This document shows positions 21,421 to 56,507 of a stretch of 64,000 nucleotides of DNA, piece after piece (the stretch's first letter is position 1; every line of letters begins with the position of its first letter). The notes beneath the pieces are model-generated. The model was not told where the DNA came from and searched no databases. It was given only the letters and a program-made list of their open reading frames with translations. The stretch lies in the NCBI GenBank assembly GCA_030141605.1, contig JAQGDQ010000196.1, positions 60,001 to 124,000 of the forward strand. Reading direction: 5' to 3'. The stretch is from Tubiluchus corallicola. Its lineage: Eukaryota; Priapulida; Priapulimorpha; Priapulimorphida; Tubiluchidae. The position numbers were made by a program, and so were the translations under genes.

Positions 21421-22035
21421 TTAAAGGAAGACAGGACGATTTTTCGTATACTATCCCATTTTCAAGTCCGATAAAAAGTATACATTTTAACACAATACTG
21501 CAAAAGCGTTTCTGATAATCATATAGTAGATTAAAAACTTAATTAATGGCAGGCGAGCCCAACTATTGATGAGATCACAAACTAACATAATTTTCAACAG
21601 CAAAAATATTCCATGAGGGTGTTACACGTGTTTGTGAAAGGCAAAATTGAAGTACAGTGTTACTGTAAGATATTCAGTGTGTTGCACTAAAACTAGGCAA
21701 GTTTTAAGATAAAAATTCAAATTTACCGCTGTGCTCACGTTTGAGCTGTCGAACGTGTGTAGTTCGTCACAAACTAACACAGCTGAACTGAGAGGTACAG
21801 TGCCTGTTTTTTGTGCAATGCATTTCCGAAATGCAGGCGCTAGTTACCGTCTAACTAATGAATGGCAAAATACATCTAACAGTGAAAACTATTGCCGCGA
21901 GCGTAAAATTTCGTTTGTATGATAATAATTCTTTCACGTAAGTCATTTTTGGAAAAATAGCACGTTTCCTTCCAATATTTTAAAGAGGAGATTGTTTTGA
22001 CCTACAGTTTAAGATTGGATCCGGTTTTGCTTTAA
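21421..22035. mobile_element. TTAA MITE, family B
   Basis: Starts TTAAAGGAAGACAGGACGAT and ends GGATCCGGTTTTGCTTTAA. Near full length (615 bp). The 63-codon open frame within it (21731-21922) is chance. Confidence 0.85.
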
Positions 22036-22830
22036 TGGACCGTAGACTTTAATTTTTCAAACTAATATTTTTACTTTTAGATAATTATGAATTTAACTCG
22101 TCTGTTTGAAACTTGAGCAGTTATTAAATTGATTTACTAACGAAATTCAATTGACATAAACCACGAAACAGATCAAATAATTTCAATTTATTAATTGCGT
22201 CACGCTAATAAATCTTTACAAAATATCATATTCATATACTCGTTTCATCTACATAATAAATTGCTTAAATCGATGTTAATTTTCATAAAGAAATTGGATG
22301 AAGAGACACTTCATATTCTACAATAGATGCAAATGAAAAATAAAATTGGAAATGGCTTCTATCAGTCTAAAATGTTTTCTAAAATGATATTTTAATGTCT
22401 TCTAAATGATAATGCAGTCACGTGATACATTAACTTTAACAAATATAGCTTCCTGTACTTTTAACTGTTGCTGGCAAACAGATACACGTCACTTAGTAAG
22501 AAGTGACGAACTGATAATCAGTCCGGAATGCGAAGCATTGAAATATTCATTGTTATTTGCCCAGCTGCCTAGTATAAAATTTCGAACTCTATTTACCGTT
22601 GTCGTGAAACTGTTTTTTCACGAATTTGTCAGTTAGAATACTGTCTACCGTTGTTATGAATCCGTTTTGTTTCGCCCAAATTTGTAATACAAGTATCGTA
22701 ACTATATTGTGATTGAGAAAATATTACAAACTAATAAATTTATTACATCAACAACAATAGAAATCAGCCAACAATGCGTCCTTTGCTTCAGCATTTGAAC
22801 GTATGAAAAAGAAAGAAAATAAGTCTTAAC
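22036..22830. other. Intergenic, nothing seen
   Basis: AT-rich, no recognisable exon or element. A 76-codon open frame at 22406-22636 has no motif. Confidence 0.45.
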
Positions 22831-22837
22831 GTAAGAA

Positions 22838-23190
22838 AGGGATTATTTAATTCGTACGTTACCAGAATATTTATGTACAACAGCGAAACTCGGGGTTTAA
22901 CGATTACTCAGGAAAAGGAGATTGACACATTTCATAGAAGTCTTCTTAGGAAAGTTTTAAAGATAAGATGGCCATACAGAATCAAAAAAAGAAGATTTAT
23001 ACAACAGAACAAAAGAAATTTATTGGAGTTCAAAAGTCAAGATCTGAAGATTAAGATGGCTAGGACATCTTCTAAGATTACCAATTGAAGCACCAGTAAG
23101 AATCGCCTTAAAGGAAGCTTTAAAACTTTGCAAAAAACATGATAAACCAAAAACAACTTAGATGGCTAAGATAAATAAAGATACTCAAAA
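22838..23190 (+). mobile_element. LINE 3' end, second copy
   Basis: Same family as 3900-4530. In frame: [38 protein letters not shown], then after a frameshift [14 protein letters not shown] and KPKTT. Frameshifts and stops mark it as inactive. Confidence 0.65.
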
Positions 23191-23574
23191 ACTTTAAATA
23201 TATTTAGCTTTAGTAGCAGAAAAACTTAACTTACGTTGTTAGATACATATAGGATTGGGTGCAATTGGCAATGAATAGATGTCTACAACAGGTGGAAACA
23301 GAATTTGATGTCACGAAGAACGTGAACTATTTCGCAAGTTTTTAACTGTTCATAAACGAAATAGGCTTACTTCGTATTCAGTTTAGTGATGTAAAAATAA
23401 TCACATTCTTACTTTCAATTATTATTTCTAATGACTCCATCTTGAAAATCTGAACATAAATAGTTTATGACTCACGGTTTATACGACGGATAATTCGAAG
23501 AATCCAAGCTATAAATTAGTTACAAAAAATAGATTTATTAGTTATTAATTAGCCCTAATCACTGAGACTACATG

Positions 23575-23645
23575 GCAGAAAGTGGACTAGTGGCCATTGC
23601 ACTGGACTTGCAACCAGAAAATTCCTAGTTCAACCACGACTTTTT
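23575..23645 (+). other. Degenerate tRNA-like sequence
   Basis: GTGGACTAGTGGCCATTGCA resembles an A-box region, and CCTAGTTCAACCACGAC about 40 bp on resembles a B-box; it is followed by a T run. It may be the head of an old tRNA-derived SINE. No convincing acceptor stem. Confidence 0.25.
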
Positions 23646-23904
23646 CACATTTGCCCCTCTATTTATTATCTGATTACCATTAACTAGAGGCAACTGAGAA
23701 AATCGATTGGTATCAATTCGATCTTTCTCGCAAATAGGAGGAGTACAGAATAGCTCTTATCCAGCTTCTTGCTGCCCAAGTTTCCTCGATAACATTGAAA
23801 AATCTGTTCCTCCCCCCCCCCCTTGCTCTGCCCAATCCCTCTTATTTCGCTGTTCCTTCTTCAATGCCATGATGTACATTGTGCATGTTTTCTTGGCAGC
23901 CTTG

Positions 23905-24312
23905 AATACAACACTTCCCGCCCCATGGCATTCGTCAACATAGAAAGCAAAAGTCCCAGTTCCCCTTGCGATGGCCCTCGCCCCCTAGTCTACGTTGAAT
24001 ACAATTCCTATCCCCATCTCTCTTGCGCTGTCCCATGGCAACGCAGAATGCAAGTGCCCCAGTTCCCCTTGCGATGGCCCTCGCCCCCTAGCTACGTTGA
24101 ATACAATTCCTATCCCCATCTCTCTTGCGCTGTCCCATGGCAACGTAGAATGCAAGTGCCCCAGTTCCCCTTGCGATGGCCCCTCGTCTCCTCGTCTGCA
24201 TTGAATGCAATCCATCTCCTCACCCCCTTTGCTCTGCCCCTCGCCCCCAGGTGTACGTTGAATACAATTCCTCTCCCCACGTCTCTTGTGCTGCCTCTCG
24301 CCCCCCTCCCTC
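23905..24312. repeat. C-rich tandem repeat, about 102-bp unit
   Basis: CCCCTTGCGATGGCCCTCGC and ACGTTGAATACAATTCCTAT recur with a spacing of about 102 bp (for example ACGTTGAAT at 23992 and 24094), with about four copies, the last two diverged. Much more GC-rich and strand-asymmetric than its surroundings, and preceded by a poly-C run near 23812. Open frames on both strands here follow from the repeat. Confidence 0.85.
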
Positions 24313-24676
24313 GTCAGCGATGAATGTTTCCTGAGCTGATGAGATGCAAAACTAAAAGCAGATTTATCTTCAAGACGAATCAATGTAAATGACTTCGTTG
24401 AATGCGAGAAAATGTGCAAGGCCGCGTTAAAAGGATTGAGCCGCAGCACTTCACGCTGGCTAATCGAAATGATAATTTGTTGGAGGAATTGGCTTGAGTC
24501 ACCTCTTTAAATGGCACTGTATCACACAAGTTTTCTGTCCCGTGCATTAAGTTGATTTGCCAGGAATGATGAAAGCAAAAGATGCCAACAGAGTTACGAT
24601 ACTGATTGTGATGGTGCTGAAAGAAACACTAAAATCAGGAAATTTGAATGAATGTAAATTAATCATTCGCAACACC

Positions 24677-24908
24677 TACAGTCGTGGCCAAAAGTTCAAG
24701 TGAATTTTGAGCATTTTTGGTATTCAATACCATATATTTTCCCTCACGATGGCTCATTATTAAGGTAATTGAAAATTGCAAATAAATGTTTGTGTGGCGC
24801 ATGCGCAGGACTTACCAGATGATGAAAAAAATATGGTATTGAATACCAAAAAAGCTCAAAATTCATGTCGTAATCACAGGTGGGCTTAAACTTTTGGCCA
24901 CGACTGTA
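24677..24908. mobile_element. Short mariner-type MITE with long inverted ends
   Basis: TA-flanked. Ends CAGTCGTGGCCAAAAGTTCA and AACTTTTGGCCACGACTG. The inverted similarity continues inward (TTTTGAGC, TTTGGTATTCAATACCATAT). CAGT ends with TA duplication fit the Tc1/mariner group. 232 bp. Confidence 0.85.
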
Positions 24909-25236
24909 CATAAAAATGACTAGATATCATTACTTTGATCAACAAAATGCCATTAAAAATAACTTGTAGTGTAAAAAATAACGAAAGTAATTTTGCACAA
25001 TGTGTGTTTAGCTCAATAATACTTCCTTCCAGATAAACAGTTCATCATTCTGTAGGTCACTGGTAGGGTCTAATTAATTTGATCGATGTGGCAGGAACGG
25101 GATCTAATTCATTGTTAAGGTTGAACGTTTGTGATGATCTGATACGTTCAGATGCGTAATAAGTAAGTATAGTCCCAGTAAGTAAACAGTCGGGGCTAGT
25201 TTGACAGGCGACCTGGCAAATCAAGCTTTGTGTTGT

Positions 25237-25820
25237 TTAAAGGAAGACAGGATGATTTTTCGAATACTACCCCATTTCCAAGACCGATAAAAAGTAAACA
25301 TTTTAACAGCAATAATACTGCAGAAGCATTTCTGATAATTAAATGGTAGATTAAAACTTAGTTAACGCAGACCCGCCCAACTATTGATGACTCCACAAAC
25401 CAACAGAATTTTCAACATCAAAAAAATTCCACGAGCATGTTGCACTTGTTTGCGAAAGGGAGAATTGAAGTACAGTGCTACTGTAAGATATTCAGTGTGT
25501 TGTGCTAAAAGTAGGCAAGTTTTAAGAAAAAAATTTTAATTTACTGCTGTGCTCACGTATGAGCTGTTAAACGAGTGTAGTTCGTCACAAACTAACACAT
25601 CTGAACTGAGAGGTACATCACCTGTTTTTTGTGTATTGCGTTTCCGAAATGCAGGCCCTACTGCCCGTCTAACTAGCGAATGGCGAAATGCGTGTAACAA
25701 CAGGAAACTAACGGCACGAACGTGAAATTGTATTTGTGTGGTAACATTGTTTCCTTTCAACATTTTACAGAGTCTATTGTTTTGACCTGCAGTTTAAGAT
25801 GGGGTCCGGTTTTGCTTTAA
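25237..25820. mobile_element. TTAA MITE, family B
   Basis: Starts TTAAAGGAAGACAGGATGAT, ends GGGTCCGGTTTTGCTTTAA. Same orientation as 21421-22035. Confidence 0.85.
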
Positions 25821-26058
25821 GTTCGGCCCAATAAGCTACACTCTTCGATCTAAGGACCACATATTCCTTGTATAAGGAATGTAAATCCATTGTTTCGAGA
25901 CCACGAAAACAAGAAGAAACGACGAAGTAGTCGCTGACATGTCTAGACTAGGTAAATTGACGAAATTATCAAAGTAATGTTCACATTAAGCTTCTTTTTC
26001 TCACTAAAAGTATGTATGTATGTTCACACTTGCATATTTTCTGAGAAAACTACCTTGA

Positions 26059-26509
26059 AGACGTCCCGTGTTGGTTCTCTCTGGTGATAGTACAATCAAA
26101 GACATCCCGTATTGGTTCTCTCTGGTGATAGTACAATCAAAGACATCTCGTGTTGGTTCTCTCTGGTGATAGTACAATCAAAGACATCCAGTGTTGGTTC
26201 TCTCTGGTGATAGTACAATCAAAGACATCCCGTGTTGGTTCTCTCTGGTGATAGTACAATCAAAGACATCGCGTGTTGGTTCTCTCTGGTGATAGTACAA
26301 TCAAAGACAGCCAGTGTTGGTTCTCTCTGGTGATAGTACAATCAAAGACAGCCAGTGTTGGTTCTCTCTGGTGATAGTACAATCAAAGACATCCCGTGTT
26401 GGTTCTCTCTGGTGATAGTACAATCAAAGACAGCCAGTGTTGGTTCTCTCTGGTGATAGTACAATCAAAGACAGCCAGTGTTGGTTCTCTCTGGTGATAG
26501 TACAATCAA
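26059..26509. repeat. 41-bp minisatellite, 11 copies
   Basis: Unit GACATCCCGTGTTGGTTCTC then TCTGGTGATAGTACAATCAAA; period 41 bp (GGTTCTC at 26073, 26114 and on to 26483). Copies are nearly identical; the main variable position is the GACATCCCGT/GACAGCCAGT segment, which alternates between two versions. Confidence 0.96.
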
Positions 26510-27229
26510 GCCTCTTTATCTAACGCCTACTTCTGGGACTGCAAAGACTGGTATTCCGCGAGATCGGTATTATTACTAGGTGTATTAATACATACATGTC
26601 TATGCAAACATAGATGTTTTGTTTTGCCAAAAATGTGGGTGTTAAGCGAGATTGACATTACAATACGAGGCGTTATAACGAGGTTTTACTGTATTCAAAA
26701 TTCTTAACTCTTTTGCAGTGTCATCATTATTAGAGCACAGTTGACCTGTTACCATCCTAACACAAACGAAATCTCCATCAATAAAACACCATTATTTACA
26801 ACAATAATTTCTTAATATTATAAGCTAATAATTTCAATGGTATTTACAGATTAAAACCAAATGGTCCTACCTACTTTATGTATAAAAATTATGTATAAGT
26901 AAATATTACTTTAGTAATTTAATACAAAGGCTATTAAACCTGTTATATCAATTTCATTAAGATTTAAATTCGTGCTGCTTGAATTATTATAATTATTAAG
27001 AGGCGCACTTTTATTCTGTATTAAATATAGGAATTAATATAGCACAAAATTCATTGTACCAACTGCAGCGAATTTAAAACCTGTCTGAAATTTCATAGGC
27101 TTTTTGATAGCAGACTTATAAGGAGAAGTCGAAAAGTGTCACACATAATTGCGTATATTCCAACTAATAACTAATGGGACTAATGGACATTCTGATTTGC
27201 AAATCTCATAGCCTACAGGCTCAAAAATA
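26510..27229. other. Intergenic, nothing seen
   Basis: AT-rich stretch with no gene or defined repeat. Confidence 0.5.
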
Positions 27230-27768
27230 TTAAAGGAAAAGCGGACGATTGTGTAAACATTAGTTCAGAATAAAGATTGCTTTAAAATATTGAAAACTAC
27301 AATAGCTTTTTTTAAATCAAAGCTCAGATTAAATAATAATTACCTCGGATACTCAAATTTTGTTAAACTTTCAAAGCTAAACGCGACTCAGTGAATCTAC
27401 GAAGATTGGCAACGGCGCCTTTTTGTCACGTGCACGTGGCCGACAAATAGAAGGCGGTACCCTGATAACCATAATTATGAACTGCAGTGTTAGTTTCTGA
27501 CGTCATATGACGTAGAGCCCATTTTCATAACATCACGCGTTTAACCAGTAGCACGTACGCCAAAGCACGCAAACGTGCTTTACGTGCAAGGGTTCGCCTG
27601 CCATTGAACAAGCTGTGGTAAGTTTGTGACGTAAGCAATAGCTGTATTCGGTAACTTTCTAAACTAATTACTCAAATATAAGACACAATTCCTAACTTTT
27701 ATACACAAGAAAATGTACAGTAAATTAAAATGAGATTGAGTCTGAACAATCGTCCGGTTCTCCTTTAA
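27230..27768. mobile_element. TTAA MITE, family C
   Basis: Starts TTAAAGGAAAAGCGGACGAT and ends ATCGTCCGGTTCTCCTTTAA, a near-perfect terminal inverted repeat. A second copy lies at 59535-60087 with the same internal order (AGAATAAAGA.TGCT, AAACTACAATAGCTT, GTGGCC.ACAAATAG, GACGTCA). It lies about 170 bp beyond the Mnx stop codon. Confidence 0.88.
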
Positions 27769-27936
27769 CAAATCAAGTTTTTTGACTAGAACCACTAGTA
27801 ATCTTGTAAACAATGTAGTTAAGCTTTTCACTAACATTTTTGATAATTATACAAAAGCTGATTTTTCTCCGCTCGCACACAGAATTTAAACATTTCGTAA
27901 TTATATAAAATTAATTCAAATTTAAATTAAGTTCAG

Positions 27937-50796
<22,860 letters not shown>

Positions 50797-50869
50797 GCTG
50801 AGAATTTACATCATCTGTACTCAGTGAGAAGTTAAACGAAGCCGAGCTCAACTAAATGCTTTGCTGCAC

Positions 50870-51010
50870 ATAAGACTAATTTAGTCATAGTGTCAAAGGG
50901 CGGTAGATAAAGCTCGTCTCTGATTGGCTGGCGAGAGCAGCTCACTGCCAACCCAACAGTGATTACCGTCGTCCCCAATATGTGCAAAACAAAGTGGGTG
51001 CATTAAGTGA
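50870..51010 (-). promoter_or_regulatory. Putative Mnx proximal promoter with CCAAT and GC boxes
   Basis: Upstream of the Mnx ATG on the minus strand. AGCCAATCAGAG (CCAAT at 50923-50927) lies about 130 bp from the start codon and a GGGCGG-type GC box is at 50898-50903. No TATA box evident. The start of transcription is not known; this is inference from motif and position. Confidence 0.45.
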
Positions 51011-51187
51011 AGTGTCAATAAGAAATAATCATATTTCTGAGCAAAAATAAGCTCTAGGATTACCGAGTGTGTTTAATTAATCTATTTGTAGCTATCAAGG
51101 GTAACTGTGGTGTATTCGTTATGAGCTGGTGTTATATTAATGTCAGCTAGCGTTGTGAGTCCCGCCTTAAAGACAACCCGTCACACG

Positions 51188-51666
51188 CTTTTAAAGCAAA
51201 ACCAGGTTCAATCTTAAAACGTCAAAACAACCGTGTAAAATAGTGAAAAGAAACGTACTATTTTTTCAAAAATATCTTGCGTAAAAGAATTATTACCACA
51301 CAAACACAGTTTCGCGTTCGCGCCACTAATTCTTCGCAGTTACATGCATTTCGCCATTCGCTAGTTAGACGGGCACTAGCGCCTGCATTTCGGAAACTCA
51401 TTACACAAAAACAGGTATTGTACATCTCAGTTCAGATGCGTTAGTTTGTGACATACTACACATGTTCTACAACTCATGTGTGACCACAGCGGTAAATTTG
51501 AAATTTGAATTTTTTTGTTAAAATTTACCTAGTTTTAGTACAACACACTGAATATCTTACAGTAGCACTGCAACTTCACAAACTTCACAACGCTTTTACA
51601 AGCACGTGCAACGCGCTCGTGGAATATGTTTGCTGTTAAAAATTATGTTAGTTTATGATGTCATGT
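51188..51666. mobile_element. TTAA MITE, family B, reverse copy
   Basis: Starts TTTAAAGCAAAACCAGGTTC, the complement of the family right end, and runs to about 51666 (TTTATGATGTCATGTTG), where the other end is lost. It lies about 390 bp upstream of the Mnx ATG, so it flanks the promoter. Confidence 0.78.
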
Positions 51667-53000
51667 TGCAAGGCAAAAAAGGTGGGGCACACCCAAACAC
51701 CGCCCCACCCAATACCTGACTATACTAATCACAAAATTGACTTGCGTCTATGATTTCAAACATAATAAAGCACTGTTTGCAATACTACAATACATTACCA
51801 AAAGCCTAGTAAAGCAGTTTTCAACAATACACAGTTGCAAATTATACATAAAAATTCCACATTACAGAAAAAGCACCGCAATGGTAAAAGTACCTAAACC
51901 TAAAGTTCACATAAAAATTACATTCCTATTTTAGTAGTGGGTGGAGAGAGGGTGGGTTTTCACATCCAGCGAAAGCGGGAAAATGAGTGATTTTCGACAC
52001 GATGACGGATGTCATTCGTTCAGTGATTGGTCGGTGAGAAACAATGAGCACGACCCTGGCGCGCATGCGCACGAAAATACGTTACAAAAACTCATTTAAT
52101 GCTGTTCTATCAATAGATGGACTTTTCTCACATTTTTTATTTAAAAAGCAGTGCAAAAACCTAAGTTGCAAAAATGTTAATTATGATTCATAAAGAATGA
52201 TGAGAGAGCTTTAAGAAATGTGTGTAGGAGTTTGTTTAAAGAAATTTTGGTCCCGGGAATTTTGGATTTGAATACCATAGGTGTCATAACAGTTCCAATA
52301 AAATTTTGTTGAAAAAGTACTTAATGTGCTTATTGTGAAAAATGCTCAAAGTATGCAACAACAAATTAGTTAATATAAAAATTTGCTTTACTTTCTTAAA
52401 TTTTAGTAGTTTGTCCGCATTTTGAACTAAGAATGATGAAAACACACTGTCATCTTACTGGGGGATTTGAACAAAATTTTGAAACCAAGATTCTAACTTT
52501 CTAAGACTTTGTAAGTTGAAAGGTCACCCAATTAGAAAGATTATAAGTACAATAAAGTTATTTTCACTTTCGGGTATTTAGAACAATTGTTTCGGGATAA
52601 CTGGAGCTGAAAATTTTCTACAGTACGTATAAGAAAACAGTTTTGTTCATGACTCGCTGATTGGGTATTTGCAATCCGGCAAAATTTGTTTGTTTCCTGC
52701 GCAAAAAGCAAACAAAATGGAATGAAACTCACAATAGTCGCTGAAACGGACAGGACGACTGGCGGAAGCAAAGCTTATTTCCTGGAATTTTCCTGTGTCA
52801 AAAGTTTGACCTACCATTTTTTTAATTAAGGGTGTCATGAAATGAATTTCGCACAATAAGTAACGATTGTATAAGACCGCAGAAAAAGCCAAAATTATAA
52901 GTGCGCGTCGTTTGTAACAAAATTAGCTGTTCTTAACGTGAGGTGACAGCAACTCCAGAGGTGGGAAGAGAGATTCCAAAAAATATTTTTAGATAAAAAC
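51667..53000. other. Intergenic, nothing firm
   Basis: Mostly AT-rich. A GC-richer stretch at about 51940-52080 has no clear motif. Open frames at 52541-52892 (-) have no recognisable domain. Confidence 0.45.
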
Positions 53001-53004
53001 TTTT

Positions 53005-53115
53005 ATGTCAAACGTTTCAACTAGCTACTGCTGTCATATGGTAAATTTACAAACATACAACCAGTTTACATAGACAGAGCCCATAGTATAGAACATTATG
53101 CATTAATTAAGTATT
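53005..53115. mobile_element. Penelope-like element tail fragment
   Basis: GTCAAACGTTTCAACTAGCT, GTAAATTTACAAACATACAA and CATAGTATAGAACATTATGC recur at 42660-42770 and 61800-61900 in the same order. Single-ended relic. Confidence 0.6.
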
Positions 53116-53361
53116 TAACTGTTAGTGATATTTTTTTATTATTTTATTATTTCTTATTATTTTACTCATAACCCAGTGTTTCACAGTTTTTCCTTCGTTC
53201 CAAGTTGTCATCTCTCACGACAATATGGCGCCTATCGTGCGGCCATTAGCGTGAAAATTTACATTTACGATTTTTTTAAATTGGCAAAACAAAGGTAACT
53301 TGTTAAACGTTACATGTGCGTCTGGTAAATAAAACTGAATCTGACTGCGTCATAGTAATAG

Positions 53362-53990
53362 TTAAAGGAAGACAGAATGATTTTTCTCATATTACCCCAT
53401 TTTTAAGTATGGTAAAAAGTATACATTTTTTAAAACACAATTGTTTGTTAAAACACAATTGTTACTGCTAAAGGGTTTTTAATAATTAAATAATAGATTA
53501 AAATCTTAATTAACGGCAAACCAGCCCAACTGTTGATGACATCACAAACTAACATAATTTTCGACAGCAAAAATATTCCACGAGCGTGTTGCACGTGTTT
53601 GCGGAAGCGAAAATTGAAGTACAGTGCAACTGTGAGACATTCAGTGTGTTATACTAAAACTAGGCAAGTTTCAAGATAAAAATTCAAATGTCAAATATAC
53701 CGTTGGCCTCACGCATGAGTTGTCGAATATGTGCAGTTCCTCACAAACTAACACATCTGAACTGAGAGGTACAGCACCCGTTTTTTCATCAACGTTTTTC
53801 GAAATGCAAGCGCCAGTGCAAGTCTAACAAACGAATGGTACAATGCATGTAACATTGAAGAACTAGTGGTGCGAACGTGAAATTGTGTTTGTGTGGTAAT
53901 AATTCTTTCACGTAAGTCATTTTTGAAAAATAGTGTTTTATTTTCAATATTTTAAGGAGCAGATTGTTTTGACCTACAGCTTTGCTTTAA
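53362..53990. mobile_element. TTAA MITE, family B
   Basis: Starts TTAAAGGAAGACAGAATGAT, ends CCTACAGCTTTGCTTTAA. Contains a small internal duplication of AAAACACAATTGTT near 53440. Confidence 0.82.
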
Positions 53991-54970
53991 TAATGGAAGG
54001 TTTTGCGTCTCATAACTGCTGTCTAGGGTTCCTTTTATAACCGAAAAAGCAACAGAAAAGCCTCAATGCTTAAAAAGGGGGCCTGTATTTCAAACACATC
54101 GGACGAGAAGAGGGTTATATTGAAATGATTTGATTTGATATTTTGTCACATTTCTATAAAATCATAAGCGTTAACAGCTAAATAGTTGAACAATAGTTGA
54201 CTATTTGTCACAAAAGTTCAAGTCAAAAAATTCATGTTTCTTCCTTCTGTGATTTTTGAATTGGTTTTTTTTCGGCGCTTGGAGCGGGGGTGGAATTTCA
54301 AAATCTTAGTGGTTAAGAACTTCTCAAGTAAATGCTGTAAACATCTTTATATTTACATAAACAAGACAAACAATAAACAATAACATTGTGAAAACATGCA
54401 ATACTCCTGGATAAATGTTGCTGTTTTCAATGTCAAAATTATATATTAATGATGGAATGAACGCACAATTATTAAATTTTGCAACAAAACTTGTCTAAAC
54501 AAAAAAATAAATTAAGGAAAATAGTAATAATTTGAGAGATAGAGTCTTGATTTGAACCTGGGGCTATTTGATTGTAATTCATGCTATCAGCTTTTTATTC
54601 CTGATAAAAATAAAATTCAATAGAATGTGTTATTACGTTTGAATATAATTACCAGCCAGCTAACTATGGCAAAAACAATATACAACCTGTAGCAACATTG
54701 GATTATCATTTTGCAAAAACTAAAAATTGTTGTTAACTGTTTACGTAATTAGGCTTGATATGTAATATATAATAATTATGTGTGTATGTATGTAATTAAG
54801 TATGTATTTAGGCCAGGAATGTAATATGCAATAATTATGTATATACGTATGTATGTATGTATGTAGTTAAGTATGTATATAGGCCTGATATGTAATATAC
54901 AATAATTACGTATATTCGTATATATTTATATGTGTAATTAAGTATGTATATAGGCCTGGTATGTAGTATA
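53991..54970. other. Intergenic, short repeated phrases
   Basis: From about 54755 the phrase TAGGCC.GG.ATGTAATATA followed by CAATAATTA.GTATAT recurs at roughly 60-70-bp spacing four to five times up to 55200, framing the GTAT microsatellite. A B-box-like CAGGTTCAAATCAAG is on the minus strand near 54555. Confidence 0.55.
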
Positions 54971-54974
54971 CAAT

Positions 54975-55017
54975 AATTGTGTATATATATGTATATATGT
55001 ATGTATGTATGTATGTA

Positions 55018-55052
<35 letters not shown>

Positions 55053-55127
55053 ATGTATGTATGTATGTATGTATGTATGTATGTATGTATGTATGTATGT
55101 ATGTATGTATGTATGTATGTATGTATG

Positions 55128-55157
<30 letters not shown>
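54975..55157. repeat. (GTAT)n microsatellite with a (GT)n insert
   Basis: About 40 tetramer units. The Met-Tyr-Val-Cys frames (+) and Tyr-Ile-His-Thr frame (-) are artefacts. Confidence 0.97.
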
Positions 55158-55158
<1 letters not shown>

Positions 55159-55389
55159 TTAAGATAGTATATAGGCCTGGTATGTAATATACAATAATTA
55201 TAGTATATTATCACTTTCACAACTGCTGTAGTAACAGTACATCAATATAAAATGAAGTTTGATAAACAACTATAACGCCCCAATTTTATAACAAAAATAC
55301 ATTTAGGAGTATAGAAACATAAATTTTTCCTACTCTAGATCATTTTCCGTTAACTAATTTTTTTACTTTTGCAAAATAAGAACAGATTA

Positions 55390-55740
55390 AGGACTTCTTT
55401 TCCCGAGCAACCGTCGTTATCTAACCCCGCCATCGACAAATAACGCAGCCAATTACCGACGATGGTTTTAATTAAGTGGATTATGTTTATTCTGATACAA
55501 TGTGGTGGAAAATTAAGGCGATTCACGGATGTAATGAAAATGTTAGCGGGAACAGAGCGAGACGCAAGTGGTACATATTACACAAATCAACAAGACCAAG
55601 CAAGCAGTTAATTAAAGATTGCTTTTAATCCTTGCGCCTTCTGTGCCACTTGATGACGTCATGCAACGCCCCTCTGTATGGCTTCAAATGAGCTGCGGCT
55701 GTCAGCACAGCGCGAATCCTGAAAAGAGCGTTGAAGCATA
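55390..55740. promoter_or_regulatory. Repeat-free block about 5 kb upstream of Mnx; candidate regulatory DNA
   Basis: Mixed-complexity sequence (CCCCGCCATCGACAAATAAC, GCAGCCAATTACCGACGATG, TTTTAATTAAGTGGATTATG) clearly unlike the flanking AT-rich DNA and repeats. Contains TAATTA-type cores. Enhancer role inferred only from composition. Confidence 0.3.
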
Positions 55741-56507
55741 ACCGATTTTGTTTGTCACCTGGCATTTGTCTGTGAAAAAACAAGTGTATTTTGTTTGCCA
55801 ACTAGGGTCAGCCAACAAAAATCGTAAATGTACCATGATCACTCAAAATACCAGAAAAGAACACAGTCAAATGAAAAAAGTGTTAGGATGTGCCATTATT
55901 TTTGTTATAGCGATTTGTTATTTCAAACCACCTTCGTATTTTTACCATTTTTGGCCAAATTAGTTTAAAATGTGATGACAAAAATATTCAATTGTAACAA
56001 CAATTCAGTTTATATTATTGTAAATTTGTTGCATATTTTTACAATCATCAACTTTCGTAAACAACAGATTATTTTCCTAACGTGGATTTACCATTGATTA
56101 AGTAAAGGCTTTAGCAAAGCAAGTTTAAGCCTGATTTTAGCATTATTAAAAATTTAACCAGTTTTGAACACTGCTAAACACCTTCTGCTTTTCCTTTATT
56201 TTGATTTTATTTATATTTATTTGTTTGCTTGCATTACGTACTTGTTTAATGTACGTGCATTAACTTAGATTCTTAGAACATTATTGGGATAAAGATTCAA
56301 TCAATAAATTATTCTAATGATTTCAGTAGCACTAATTATCGTAAACAATCAGTCACTATCAGCTTGAAGTCGGTAAGTGTTTAAATCGTAAATCAATCGC
56401 GCTATTTTGCAAAATCAATAATGTTACACGACTCGTTTTTATTTGGTCCTGAATGTGCGTGAAATTTTTTGCTTGAATGGGTTTCATTTCTGTTGTATTT
56501 GGTAAAG

